From: Solirubrobacter soli DSM 22325 | GTDB lineage: Bacteria > Actinomycetota > Thermoleophilia > Solirubrobacterales > Solirubrobacteraceae | Assembly (NCBI RefSeq): GCF_000423665.1 | Contig: NZ_KE384070.1 | Coordinates: 346,669 to 410,668, forward strand | Length of the DNA: 64,000 bases | Reading direction: 5' to 3' | Shown here: piece by piece, positions 25,530 through 33,052 of the stretch | Layout of the letters: the number at the start of each line of letters is the position of its first letter | Position numbering within the stretch: the stretch's first letter is position 1 | Program-made: the position numbers and the translations under genes | Notes under the pieces: generated by a model | Seen by the model: the letters and a program-made list of their open reading frames with translations, nothing else | What the model was told of the DNA's origin: nothing | Database searches by the model: none

Positions 25530-26261
25530 ATGCAGGCGTCAGACGCCTTCAAGAGGGAGCCCATACGCAAACCGCCGGCAGGGGCGTCCTCGCTGACGGC
25601 CGCGCTGCTGGCCAGGAGAGATGCCGAAGCCGAGAACGACCCCCTGGCGGCGGCCCGGAAGGACCTCCTGAGCGAAGTGCCGATACAGCCCCCGGCGGCG
25701 GGCATCCAGCAGGACGTGTCGGTGCCGCTCCCACCTGGTTTGCCGGCGACCGGCCTCCCGGGACTGCAGCTCCGGCTTCATCTGACCACAGCCGCCAACC
25801 ATCCAGATGTGCTCGCCCAGGGCCTCAACCCCGCCTTGAAGAAGAAGGGGATCGGAGGCCCCAACGGCGAAGGGTCCGACGCGCAGAACTTCTACGCGCT
25901 CGACCTCCAGGATCGCGCGACCGCGGGGCAGGTCGATCAGGACCTGTCGGGAGGACGGCCCGTCGGGGTCGTCAGCGGCGATGAGGGCATCCAGGACACC
26001 AACTATCGCGGGCTCGGGGGCGCTCGCCGGTATCCGGGGATCGCGCCGCCCATCCGCGATCGCGTGCGCTACCCGGGCCACGGCACGTTCTCGTTCCCGG
26101 TCCCGCTCACCCCGCGAAGCACGCGTCAGCTCACGGTGCATGCGAACGAAGCCCCGATCCTGCAGGGACACCGGATGAGCACCAACCAGGTGGAGCAGCG
26201 CGTCCACGACAGGATCCGGGCCGGCCTGTCCGACGCGCTCGGCCGGCAGATCCTCCCGTGA
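25530..26261 (+). CDS. Hypothetical protein, possible second effector
   Basis: 243 residues, not recognised with confidence. The N-terminal ~75 residues are polar and disordered (KREPIRKPPAGASS, PIQPPAAGIQQD). The rest forms a compact domain: LRLHLTTAANHPDVLAQGLN, GEGSDAQNFYALDLQDRA, NYRGLGGARRYPG and LTVHANEAPILQG. The H-L-T-T / N..GL opening followed by an aromatic strand is reminiscent of toxin domains of the ADP-ribosyltransferase type (H-x-T-S ... GL), but this is only a resemblance. It is divergent from the Rhs toxin, 135 bases away. A structural prediction would decide between a toxin, an Rhs accessory protein or something unrelated. Confidence 0.6.
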   Translation: MQASDAFKREPIRKPPAGASSLTAALLARRDAEAENDPLAAARKDLLSEVPIQPPAAGIQQDVSVPLPPGLPATGLPGLQLRLHLTTAANHPDVLAQGLNPALKKKGIGGPNGEGSDAQNFYALDLQDRATAGQVDQDLSGGRPVGVVSGDEGIQDTNYRGLGGARRYPGIAPPIRDRVRYPGHGTFSFPVPLTPRSTRQLTVHANEAPILQGHRMSTNQVEQRVHDRIRAGLSDALGRQILP

Positions 26262-26296
26262 GGGCCTGACCGCTTCGCCTCGGTAGCCTCGTTCGC

Positions 26297-27973
26297 ATGG
26301 CGACCACGCAGGTCTTGCGCAGCGAGCGCTTCCCGGATCTCGATGACGAGGTGCTGTTCCCCCGGCTGTCCGACGGCAAGCTCGAGTGGCTGGCCGAACG
26401 CGGGACGCGCAAGAGCTTCGCGGTCGGCGACGTGCTCTACGAACACGCGGACCGCGACGCGCCGTTCTACGTGATCGAGCGCGGGCGGGTCGAGTTCGTC
26501 GACCGCAAGCCCGGCAAGAACATCACGATCTCCGAAGCCGACGCGCGCACCTTCATCGGCGACATCGCCGCCTTCACCGGCGAGCCGACGATCAGCGCCT
26601 GCGTGGCGGTCGAGCCGACGGACACGATCGCGTTCGACCGCGGCCAGCTGCGCGACATGATGGCCCGCTGGCCGGAGTTCGGCGAGCACATCTTCCGCAC
26701 GCTGCTCGCCCGCCGCTCCTGGCACGAGGCCGAGGGCCACGGCGTCATGCGGCTGATCGCCGCGCGCGGCTCACGGCGCGCGTACGAGGTGCGCGAGCTG
26801 CTCGAGCGCAACCTGCTGCCGGTGCGCTGGTACGACGTCGACACGGACGAAGAGGGCCTGCGGATGCTCGACTGGCTCGAGATCCCGCCCGCCGAGACCC
26901 CCGTGCTCGTGCACGCCACGAACGTGATGCGCAATCCCTCGCCCGCGCAGGTGGCGCGCTCTCTGGGGCTCCGCGCCGAGGTCGACGGACAGCGCTTCGA
27001 CCTGGTCGTGCTCGGCGCCGGCCCGGCCGGACTGGCGGCTGCCGTCTACGGCGGGTCGGAGGGGCTGCGGACGTTCGTCGCCGAGGCGTGGGCGCCCGGC
27101 GGCCAGGCGGGGACGAGCACGCGGATCGAGAACTACCTCGGCTTCCCGAGCGGCATCTCCGGCATCGACCTCACCCGCAAGGCGACCCTGCAGGCACGCC
27201 GCTTCGACGCCGTGCTGTCGAGCTTCCACCGCGCGGTCGAGCTCGCCGACGGCCCCGAGGGGTTGGTGCGCGTCGACCTCGACGACGGCCAGCACGTCCT
27301 CGCCCGGTCGGTCGTGATGGCGACCGGCGCGCGTTGGCGCGAGCTGAAGGCCGAGGGCGTCGACCGCTTCCGCGGCGCGGGCGTCTACCACGCGGCGATG
27401 GCCACGGACGCCGAGCGCTGCCGGGGCGAGGACGTGATCGTCGTCGGCGGCGGCAACTCCGCCGGCCAGGCCGCGGTGCATTTGAGCCACCGCGCGCGCA
27501 GCGTACGGATCGTGGTCCGTGGCAAGGCGCTGAAGTCGACGATGTCGGCGTACCTCGTGGATCGGATCGAGCGCTCACCCACGATCGAGGTGATGACCGA
27601 GACCGAGATCGAGGCGGTCCACGGCGGAGCGACCGTCGAGACGGTCTCGCTTCGCGGTGCGGACGGCGGCGTCGAGCGCGTCCATGCCACCGCGGTGTTC
27701 GTGATGATCGGTGCCACCCCGTGCACCGAGGCCGCCACGGGCATCCTCGCCACCGACGCCGCCGGCTACCTGCTGTGCGGCCACGGCGCGTTCAAGTGCG
27801 CCGGCCATCTGAACTGGCCGCTGCGCGACCGCGAGCCGCACATGCTCGAGACCGTCCGCCCGGGCGTCTTCGCCGCCGGCGACGTACGGGCGGAGGCGTC
27901 CAAGCGGGTCGCGGGAGCGGTGGGCGACGGCGCGATGGTCGTCCGCTTCGCCCACGAGGTGCTGGCGGGCTAG
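26297..27973 (+). CDS. Cyclic-nucleotide-binding domain fused to thioredoxin reductase-like flavoprotein
   Basis: 558 residues in three parts. Residues ~20-140 are a CAP/cNMP-binding fold (FAVGDVLYEHADRDAPFYVIERGRVEF). Residues ~155-225 look glutaredoxin-like (LPVRWYDVDTDEEGLRMLDWL). Residues ~235-558 are a thioredoxin-reductase-like FAD/NADPH module (VLGAGPAGLAAAVYG, GGQAGTSTRIENYLGF, VIVVGGGNSAGQAAV, FAAGDVRAEASKR). At the place of the CxxC redox pair (before the NADPH fold) the sequence is AAMAT, so both cysteines are replaced, by Ala and Thr. It therefore cannot reduce thioredoxin in the usual way. A cNMP- or redox-gated NAD(P)H oxidase role is possible. The stop overlaps the convergent neighbour by 4 bases. 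Confidence 0.9.
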   Translation: MATTQVLRSERFPDLDDEVLFPRLSDGKLEWLAERGTRKSFAVGDVLYEHADRDAPFYVIERGRVEFVDRKPGKNITISEADARTFIGDIAAFTGEPTISACVAVEPTDTIAFDRGQLRDMMARWPEFGEHIFRTLLARRSWHEAEGHGVMRLIAARGSRRAYEVRELLERNLLPVRWYDVDTDEEGLRMLDWLEIPPAETPVLVHATNVMRNPSPAQVARSLGLRAEVDGQRFDLVVLGAGPAGLAAAVYGGSEGLRTFVAEAWAPGGQAGTSTRIENYLGFPSGISGIDLTRKATLQARRFDAVLSSFHRAVELADGPEGLVRVDLDDGQHVLARSVVMATGARWRELKAEGVDRFRGAGVYHAAMATDAERCRGEDVIVVGGGNSAGQAAVHLSHRARSVRIVVRGKALKSTMSAYLVDRIERSPTIEVMTETEIEAVHGGATVETVSLRGADGGVERVHATAVFVMIGATPCTEAATGILATDAAGYLLCGHGAFKCAGHLNWPLRDREPHMLETVRPGVFAAGDVRAEASKRVAGAVGDGAMVVRFAHEVLAG

Positions 27974-28416
27974 ACCCCGAGCTGCCGGGCGAGCGAGGCG
28001 AAGTCCCAGTGCGTCCGCTGGGACGCGATCGCGCCGCGCTCGAACTCGACGATGACGATCGCGGTCACGGAGGCGCTTCGATCTGTTGGCGCGACCCCCG
28101 GAAGGAGCCACGCCAGCTCGCAGTCGTGGACGAACGACACCGTCAGCTCGTCCACGAGGCGGAACCGGTCCACCACCCGCGCCTTCCGGGTGAGCGCGAG
28201 CTCACCGGGCAGGTGCGGGAGCAGCGCGTCGCGGTAGAAGCTCTCGACCTCTTGCCGCCCCGACGCCCCGGTGAGGGTGGGCATGTGCCGGACCGACGGC
28301 GCGGCCGTCATCGAGCGCATCGCCGCGTCGGGATCGCGGTGCTCCAGCAGCGCCGTGACGTGCTCATCCCACGTGTGCTCGAGCCGGCGCATGAACTGCG
28401 CGATCTCGGTCGTCAT
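27970..28416 (-). CDS. NTF2-like (SnoaL-type) protein
   Basis: 148 residues. It has the cone-shaped NTF2 fold pattern: N-terminal helices (FMRRLEHTWDEHVTALLEHR), APSVRHMPTLTGASGRQEVESFYRDALLPHL, then strands with RVVDRFRLVDELTVSFVHDCE and a closing RTHWDFASLARQLGV. Relatives are small isomerases, hydrolases or ligand carriers; the substrate is unknown. ATG at 28416 opens the family-like part; the longer frame upstream is antisense-derived. It may form a short unit with the gene at 28443. Confidence 0.82.
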   Translation of the reverse strand: MTTEIAQFMRRLEHTWDEHVTALLEHRDPDAAMRSMTAAPSVRHMPTLTGASGRQEVESFYRDALLPHLPGELALTRKARVVDRFRLVDELTVSFVHDCELAWLLPGVAPTDRSASVTAIVIVEFERGAIASQRTHWDFASLARQLGV

Positions 28417-28442
28417 ACCCGACCGAGTCTGGCAACTACGGG

Positions 28443-28910
28443 TCAGTACTCGTTCTTGATCACGAAGTACGAGCCGCGGATCGTGCCGGCCAGCTTGGAC
28501 CGCTGCCGCGCGAACTTGAAGCTCGACGCGAGCTCCTCCGGGACCTCCATGCCGTCCGAGAGCTTGAATCCGACCGCCCGCTTCGGGTCCGGGCCGTCGA
28601 GGGTGTACATCACGTTGATCGACAGGCCGCTCTCGTAGAACACGTAGGCGATGCGGATGTTCTCGACCTGGAACGCCGTGGCCTCCAGCGGGGGAGAGGA
28701 GATCACGAGGTCCCGCTCCTCCTTGAGGATCCGGTGCACCCACTCGATGGTCTCCTGGGCCTCGCTCGCGGGTTCCACCGTGAACGTGTGGTCGTACTTG
28801 TTCTTGAAGTAACGGGCCTCGTTGGCGCGCAGACCGGCCAGCGCGTCAGCGTGCGGTGACGACTCCAGACCGACGGTCGAGACGGTGACGAAGTCCACGG
28901 TGTAAGACAT
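28443..28910 (-). CDS. Hypothetical protein
   Basis: 155 residues, not recognised. The sequence is well mixed and protein-like, with alternating strands: VDFVTVSTVGLESSPHADAL, ARYFKNKYDHTFTVEPASE, LVISSPPLEATAFQVENIRI and FARQRSKLAGTIRGSYFVIK. No signal peptide, membrane segment or metal motif is visible. A purine-rich GGAGG lies a few bases before the ATG at 28910. It is placed between two NTF2-like genes on the same strand. Confidence 0.7.
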   Translation of the reverse strand: MSYTVDFVTVSTVGLESSPHADALAGLRANEARYFKNKYDHTFTVEPASEAQETIEWVHRILKEERDLVISSPPLEATAFQVENIRIAYVFYESGLSINVMYTLDGPDPKRAVGFKLSDGMEVPEELASSFKFARQRSKLAGTIRGSYFVIKNEY

Positions 28911-28960
28911 GTCGCGTCCTCCGGGTTGTTTCGACCGCAGGCTACCTCGTGATTCGCGGC

Positions 28961-29347
28961 CTACGCGGTCGCTTGATCGCCCCAGGCGTTGTCGATCACG
29001 TACAGCCAGCTGCCGTCGTCCTGTCGGCGAGCCACCTCGGCCGTCGTCGCCCCGAGCGCCGCGGGGCTTCCATCGGGCATCGTCCCACCCGTCAGCGTCC
29101 AGCGGTTGGAGAGGTACGCGAGGTCCCCGACGCGCAGCGAGAGCGTCGTGTCGAGGCTGATCTGACCCCGGCGGTCGAGGAACCAACGCAGCGCTTCGCG
29201 GATTCCGTCGCTCCCCTCCACAGTGACGCCCGGCTGCGGGATCAGAGCCGCGTCCGGCTCATAGAGCTCCATCAGCGCTTCCAGGTCGCCGGCGTTGAAC
29301 GCCTGCTCGAACAGGCGATGGAGCTGTTCGGGTTCGTTTGCGGGCAT
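28961..29347 (-). CDS. SgcJ/DUF4440-like NTF2-fold protein
   Basis: 128 residues. Family features: LHRLFEQAFNAGDLEALMELYEPDAALIPQPG, GSDGIREALRWFL, LAYLSNRWTLTGGTMPDG, ending SWLYVIDNAWGD. These small proteins share the SnoaL fold and occur as lone enzymes or stress proteins. The second NTF2-fold gene within 1 kb; sequence similarity between the two is low. ATG at 29347. Confidence 0.85.
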   Translation of the reverse strand: MPANEPEQLHRLFEQAFNAGDLEALMELYEPDAALIPQPGVTVEGSDGIREALRWFLDRRGQISLDTTLSLRVGDLAYLSNRWTLTGGTMPDGSPAALGATTAEVARRQDDGSWLYVIDNAWGDQATA

Positions 29348-29437
29348 GGTCTCCCCACTTCCGGGTGCGAGCTACGCGATGCTACGCGCCACGCGTGGCT
29401 CGGGCAACGGTGCACGACCCGTACGGTCTTCGGCGCG

Positions 29438-30028
29438 ATGGATCGAACACGGGCGTCCGACAGCGAGCGGGATCTCTTGCTGCGCGGCTTCCCAGAGGCA
29501 GTGCGCGATGACGCGCTGATCGCCGTCCGCGCACTTCCACCGCGCGAGTATCCGGCGTCGGTGAGGGACGAGACGGTGGCTGTCGGCGAAGAGCGGATCG
29601 CGATCCCGTACCGCGTCCACTATCCAGAGCTGGCCGTACCGGAGGAGTTGAGTGACCGGCAGCGGCGGATCGCGAACTGCATCTACTCGCGGCATGGCGA
29701 CGGCTACGTGCGCGAGCGTTCGATCGCCCGTGTGCTCGACGCGACCGAGCCGTGGGTGATCCCGTACGTGCTCCAGCTGCTCGGCGAATATGTCGTCGAG
29801 ATCTGCCTGATGATCCTCGCGAGAGCTCCGCTCACGTCTCTGGACTATCGGGCGTTCGCGCAAGCGAACCGCGACTTCATCGATCTCACGGAACAGCGGG
29901 CTACCAGCTACTGGGGTGCGTACTACCGCTGCCAGTACGCTCAGCGGTGTGACTTTCCAGCCCTTGTCGCGCTCGACCTCGTGCGAACGCGCGGGCACGC
30001 CACACTGGTGCGGCGTGTGGAGCCGTGA
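29438..30028 (+). CDS. Hypothetical protein with a DUF1707-like N-terminal tag
   Basis: 196 residues, with no known function recognised. The start MDRTRASDSERD is nearly the same as that of the DUF1707 gene at 37719 (MDRTRASDTERE), in DNA as well as in protein, but the rest is unrelated. The body has VHYPELAVPEEL, RRIANCIYSRHGDGYVRER, PWVIPYVLQLLGEYVVEICL and SYWGAYYRCQYAQRC. It looks soluble and globular. The 5' end was probably acquired from a DUF1707 gene. It ends 18 bases before the foldase gene, so the two may be co-transcribed. Confidence 0.72.
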   Translation: MDRTRASDSERDLLLRGFPEAVRDDALIAVRALPPREYPASVRDETVAVGEERIAIPYRVHYPELAVPEELSDRQRRIANCIYSRHGDGYVRERSIARVLDATEPWVIPYVLQLLGEYVVEICLMILARAPLTSLDYRAFAQANRDFIDLTEQRATSYWGAYYRCQYAQRCDFPALVALDLVRTRGHATLVRRVEP

Positions 30029-30046
30029 CCCCGACCCCCTTTGCCG

Positions 30047-31135
30047 ATGATCAAAGCCGCGTTCGCCATCCTCGCCGTCGCCGGCACGGGCTTGCTCGCC
30101 CAGGGCGGCGAGCTGCCGCGTGACGCGGTCGCCACGGTCGACGGGCAGGCCATCGAGCGGCAGGAATTCGACCGCTGGCTGACGATCGCCGCCAAGTCGA
30201 GCTTCGGCGCGGTGCCCGATCGCGAGGACGGCTACCGCAAGTGCATCGCCGCGCGGCGCAAGGCGCTGCCGCCGAAGGACCGGCAGAAGGTGTCCCGCCA
30301 CGAGCTCGTGACGTGGTGCAAACAGGACTATGCGCAGCTGCGCAACCAGGTCATGCAGCTGCTCATCAGCTTCAAGTGGATCGCCGGGGAGGCCGCCCTA
30401 CAGGGCATCACGGTGACCGACGCCGAGGTCGATCAGTCCTTCCAGGAACAGAAGAAGCAGAGCTTCCCCAAGGAGTCGGACTATCGGAAGTTCCTCAAGC
30501 AGAGCGGCCAGACCGAGGCGGACATCCTCCAGCGCGTCAGGCTCGACCTCTTGTCGAACAAGCTCCGGGACAAGGTCGTCGCGGGCAAGGATCAGGTCTC
30601 CGACGAGGCGATCGCGCAGTTCTACGCCGACAACAAGGCCCGCTTCGCCGTGCCTGAGCGGCGTTCGCTGCGCATCGTGCTGACCAAGCGCAAGGCCGAC
30701 GCCGAGCGAGCGCGCTCGGCTCTTGAGCGTGGCACCTCGTGGAAGGCCGTGGCCCGCCGATACTCGATCGACAGCACGTCCAAGTACGCCGGCGGCAAGC
30801 TCGGCTTCGTCTCGAAGGGCACGTTGGACCGCCGGCTCGACAAGGCCGTCTTCGGCGCCGTCAAGGACCGGCTCGTCGGCCCGGTCCGGACGCAATATGG
30901 CTACTACGTCTTCACGGTCACGAGGGTCAAGCCGGCGCGCCAGCAACCGCTCGAGGAAGTCAGGGACGTCATCAAGGAGACGCTCGTCTCGGAGCAGCAG
31001 CAGGCGGCGCTCGACGCCTTCGTGAAGGACTTCACGGCACGCTGGAGGGCGAAGACCATATGCGCGGACGGCTACAAGACGTCCGACTGCAGCAACGGCC
31101 CGGCGCCGACGCCGACGCCGACGCCGACCTCCTGA
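30047..31135 (+). CDS. Exported peptidyl-prolyl cis-trans isomerase, parvulin/SurA-PrsA type
   Basis: 362 residues. The signal sequence (IKAAFAILAVAGTGLLAQGG) is followed by a SurA/PrsA N-domain (AVATVDGQAIERQEFDRWL, ITVTDAEVDQSFQEQKKQSF). The parvulin domain is at ~200-300 (VPERRSLRIVLTKRKADAE, WKAVARRYSIDSTSKYAGG, GFVSKGTL, GPVRTQYGYYVFTVTRVKP). It should help secreted proteins fold outside the membrane. The end is a (Pro-Thr)n tail coded by GCCGAC repeats. ATG at 30047 was chosen; a TTG two codons upstream is also possible. Confidence 0.9.
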   Translation: MIKAAFAILAVAGTGLLAQGGELPRDAVATVDGQAIERQEFDRWLTIAAKSSFGAVPDREDGYRKCIAARRKALPPKDRQKVSRHELVTWCKQDYAQLRNQVMQLLISFKWIAGEAALQGITVTDAEVDQSFQEQKKQSFPKESDYRKFLKQSGQTEADILQRVRLDLLSNKLRDKVVAGKDQVSDEAIAQFYADNKARFAVPERRSLRIVLTKRKADAERARSALERGTSWKAVARRYSIDSTSKYAGGKLGFVSKGTLDRRLDKAVFGAVKDRLVGPVRTQYGYYVFTVTRVKPARQQPLEEVRDVIKETLVSEQQQAALDAFVKDFTARWRAKTICADGYKTSDCSNGPAPTPTPTPTS

Positions 31136-31316
31136 GGGCTCGAGCGCCCGCCCGACTCTGGACGTCTCTGCACGCGGCGACCTCCCGGTCGCGCGCGACG
31201 TGCACCGGAGTCCGGACAGATCGCTAGGCGCGCCACTCGACGGCGCGGCACCGCGGGTCGCGCGGCTCCCCACTCCTTGTCGTCCGATGCGCGAGCGATG
31301 CGGCTCCGCGCCGCTG
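31136..31316. other. Intergenic stretch without recognised feature
   Basis: GC-rich sequence after the foldase gene. No gene, repeat or convincing hairpin was seen. Confidence 0.5.
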
Positions 31317-31700
31317 TCACGCGGTCGCGGTTGGCGAGACGAGCGTTGAGTCACGCAGGTCGGTCACCACATGTGCGACGTAGAGAGCCGCGTCAACGGA
31401 CGGTGCGTCGGGCACGCGGACGCACCATGGCGAGACCCCGTCGGGCGGCAGCTCACAACCCAGGACCGCATGGCCGAAGCGTGCGAGCTCTTCTGCGTTG
31501 AGCGGGGACTTGTCGTCAGGCCGTTCATTGGTCCGGAACTCGTGCAGCACCAGCACGGCGTGGGATACACCCGTGGCTTCGGCGAGCGTGCCGGCCCATG
31601 CCGTTAGCAATTGGTAGCGGAGTGCACCGATCCTCGGGTCCTCGATCGGGAAGCGACACAGCCGAGTGACGAGATCCTGAATGCAACGCGAAAGCCGGTC
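31317..31700 (-). pseudogene. DUF6946-like protein, C-terminal fragment
   Basis: The minus strand reads RIGALRYQLLTAWAGTLAEA, AVLVLHEFRTNER, LNAEELARFGHAVLG and WCVRVPDAPSVDAALYVAHVV. This matches the general pattern of DUF6946-like proteins, which have a restriction-endonuclease-like C-terminal half. The N-terminal half is absent. Upstream, the only start codon of the frame lies outside a hairpin, and the ~35 residues before the homologous part are encoded by that hairpin and by unrelated sequence. A truncated gene. Family assignment is from memory of motifs and is uncertain. Confidence 0.5.
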
Positions 31701-31726
31701 AGGGTGTTCCCAAGCTCCGGGCGCCT

Positions 31727-31778
31727 GGGGGTGGGCAGGAAAACCTTCCTCTGGGTAAAGGTTTCCTTGCCACCCCCC
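31727..31778 (-). terminator. Long stem-loop downstream of the SPW gene
   Basis: Arms 31727-31747 and 31758-31778 pair at about 17 of 21 positions, with a 10-base loop. The core GGAAA/TTTCC and AACCTT/AAGGTT pairs are perfect. It lies 24 bases past the stop of the minus-strand SPW gene. Its GGGGGTGGGC head is shared with the hairpin at 3897. Confidence 0.6.
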
Positions 31779-31802
31779 TTCCACACCGAGACACAGCGGG
31801 GC

Positions 31803-32324
31803 TCAGCGGCGGGCGCGGGCGGCCCAGATGAGGTAGAGCACGGCGCCGAACGCCGCGTAGCCGGCGACGTTGGTGAGGTGCGCGACGTCCTGGGAGGAGC
31901 CGGCCACGAAGGACACGCCGGCGACGGTGGAGATCGCGCCGCTGGCGATCATCGGGAGCTCGCGGCGCGTGATCGCGGTGCCGAGCTGCACGGCGCCGGA
32001 GACGATGGCCCAGACGCCGAAGACGGCGAGGGTGGTGCCCGCGTCGGAGGTGCCCGCGGCCACCGCGAGCGCGACGGACGCGGCGAGGCTGATGAGCGCG
32101 TTGACGACGGCCCGCAGCTGGACCGACGCGCGGGCTTCGACGATTGACGCGATGACGTCGATGAGCGGGTAGGCGGCGAGCAGCACGGCCGCGGCCGTCG
32201 GCACCGCCTCGCCCGCGTCGGGGTCACCGCCCAGCGCGGCCGCGAACGCGCCCGCCCAGACCAGCGCGGCGATCGCCCGCACCCAGGCGATCCGGCGTCT
32301 CGCCGGAAGCAAGGGAGTGGACAT
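31803..32324 (-). CDS. SPW/DUF308-like membrane protein
   Basis: 173 residues with about six membrane helices (WVRAIAALVWAGAFAAAL, AVLLAAYPLIDVIASIVEA, LISLAASVALAVAAG, LAVFGVWAIVSGAVQLG, ISTVAGVSFVAG, YAAFGAVLYLIWAAR). The pattern of short acidic loops fits the SPW/DUF308 family, of unknown function. ATG at 32324 was preferred to the in-frame ATG at 32345, because TTATAT at 32347-32352 is a likely -10 that would start the message near 32340. Two TetR palindromes lie just upstream, so it is almost certainly the target of the divergent TetR repressor. Confidence 0.82.
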   Translation of the reverse strand: MSTPLLPARRRIAWVRAIAALVWAGAFAAALGGDPDAGEAVPTAAAVLLAAYPLIDVIASIVEARASVQLRAVVNALISLAASVALAVAAGTSDAGTTLAVFGVWAIVSGAVQLGTAITRRELPMIASGAISTVAGVSFVAGSSQDVAHLTNVAGYAAFGAVLYLIWAARARR

Positions 32325-32367
32325 GACGGACGATGCGGCGGACATATAAGGGCCCTTCAGTAGAGAA

Positions 32368-32381
32368 AGAACGATCGTTCT
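32368..32381. promoter_or_regulatory. TetR operator 1
   Basis: AGAACGATCGTTCT, a perfect 14-bp palindrome upstream of the SPW gene promoter. Its twelve central bases recur in operator 2, 43 bases away. Confidence 0.85.
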
Positions 32382-32410
32382 CCACCGTAGCCGCAGCGAC
32401 CCGCCATGTC

Positions 32411-32426
32411 AAGAACGATCGTTCTT
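32411..32426. promoter_or_regulatory. TetR operator 2
   Basis: AAGAACGATCGTTCTT, a perfect 16-bp palindrome. It lies just before TACTGT (32432-32437), a likely -10 for the TetR gene, so binding would block its transcription. Confidence 0.87.
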
Positions 32427-32444
32427 TCCGCTACTGTCCGAGGC

Positions 32445-33017
32445 GTGCCGCGCATCGCCACGCTCCCGCCGGTCAAGGACTCCGAACCCCGGACACGGCT
32501 CCTCGCGACGGCCTCGCGGCTCTTCTACACAGAGGGCGTCAACAGCGTCGGCGTCGACCGGATCGTGTCCGAGGCCAACGTCACGCGGGCGACCTTCTAC
32601 CGGCACTTCCCCGGCAAGCAGGACCTCGTCCTGGCCTACCTGCAGAGCGCCCACGACGTGATCGAGCAGCGGATCGCCGCGGCCCTGGAGATCGAGGACC
32701 CGAAGGCGCGGCTGTCCGCGCTCGGCGAGGACATCGCCGCCCAGCTGCGATCGCCGGGCTTCGGCGGCTGCGCGTTCATCAAGGTCGCCTCCGAGTTCGA
32801 CGACCCCGACGAGCCGATCCGCCGCGCCGTCTCAGCGCACCGCGCGTGGTTCGCCGAGACCGTCCGGACCGCCTTCGCCGACGCCGGTCACGCGCGTCCC
32901 GACGACGCGGCGCGGCACTTCATCATGCTCCGCGACGGCGCGATGGTCGCCGGCTACCTCGACGAGTCCGAGCAGGCCGCCGAGACCTTCCTGCGAAGCG
33001 TCGGCGCCCTTTTCTGA
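32445..33017 (+). CDS. TetR-family transcriptional repressor
   Basis: 190 residues. The HTH is LLATASRLFYTEGVNSVGVDRIVSEANVTRATFYRHFPGK, a textbook TetR N-domain. The ligand domain contains GCAFIKVASEFDDPDEPIRR, seen in a TetR subgroup near simple efflux or membrane proteins. GTG at 32445 was chosen over ATG 32406, because operator 2 overlaps the latter and a -10 box at 32432 predicts a leaderless message starting there. It is divergent from the SPW membrane gene and carries its own operator pair, so self-regulation and control of SPW are likely. The nitrilase-like gene follows after 35 bases. Confidence 0.9.
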   Translation: MPRIATLPPVKDSEPRTRLLATASRLFYTEGVNSVGVDRIVSEANVTRATFYRHFPGKQDLVLAYLQSAHDVIEQRIAAALEIEDPKARLSALGEDIAAQLRSPGFGGCAFIKVASEFDDPDEPIRRAVSAHRAWFAETVRTAFADAGHARPDDAARHFIMLRDGAMVAGYLDESEQAAETFLRSVGALF

Positions 33018-33052
33018 GACGATCCGGCTCGATCCGAGCGGAGGAGGAGTCG

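Noticed and set aside
22417..25530. A 1037-residue open frame on the plus strand opposite the Rhs gene
   Set aside because: It is a low-complexity Arg/Val/Ala/Asp-rich shadow, produced by high-GC codon bias. The Rhs reading on the minus strand has clear domains.
31704..31784. The start of the DUF6946-like frame, encoded by the hairpin
   Set aside because: These residues come from terminator DNA and unrelated sequence, so the fragment is treated as a 5'-truncated pseudogene.
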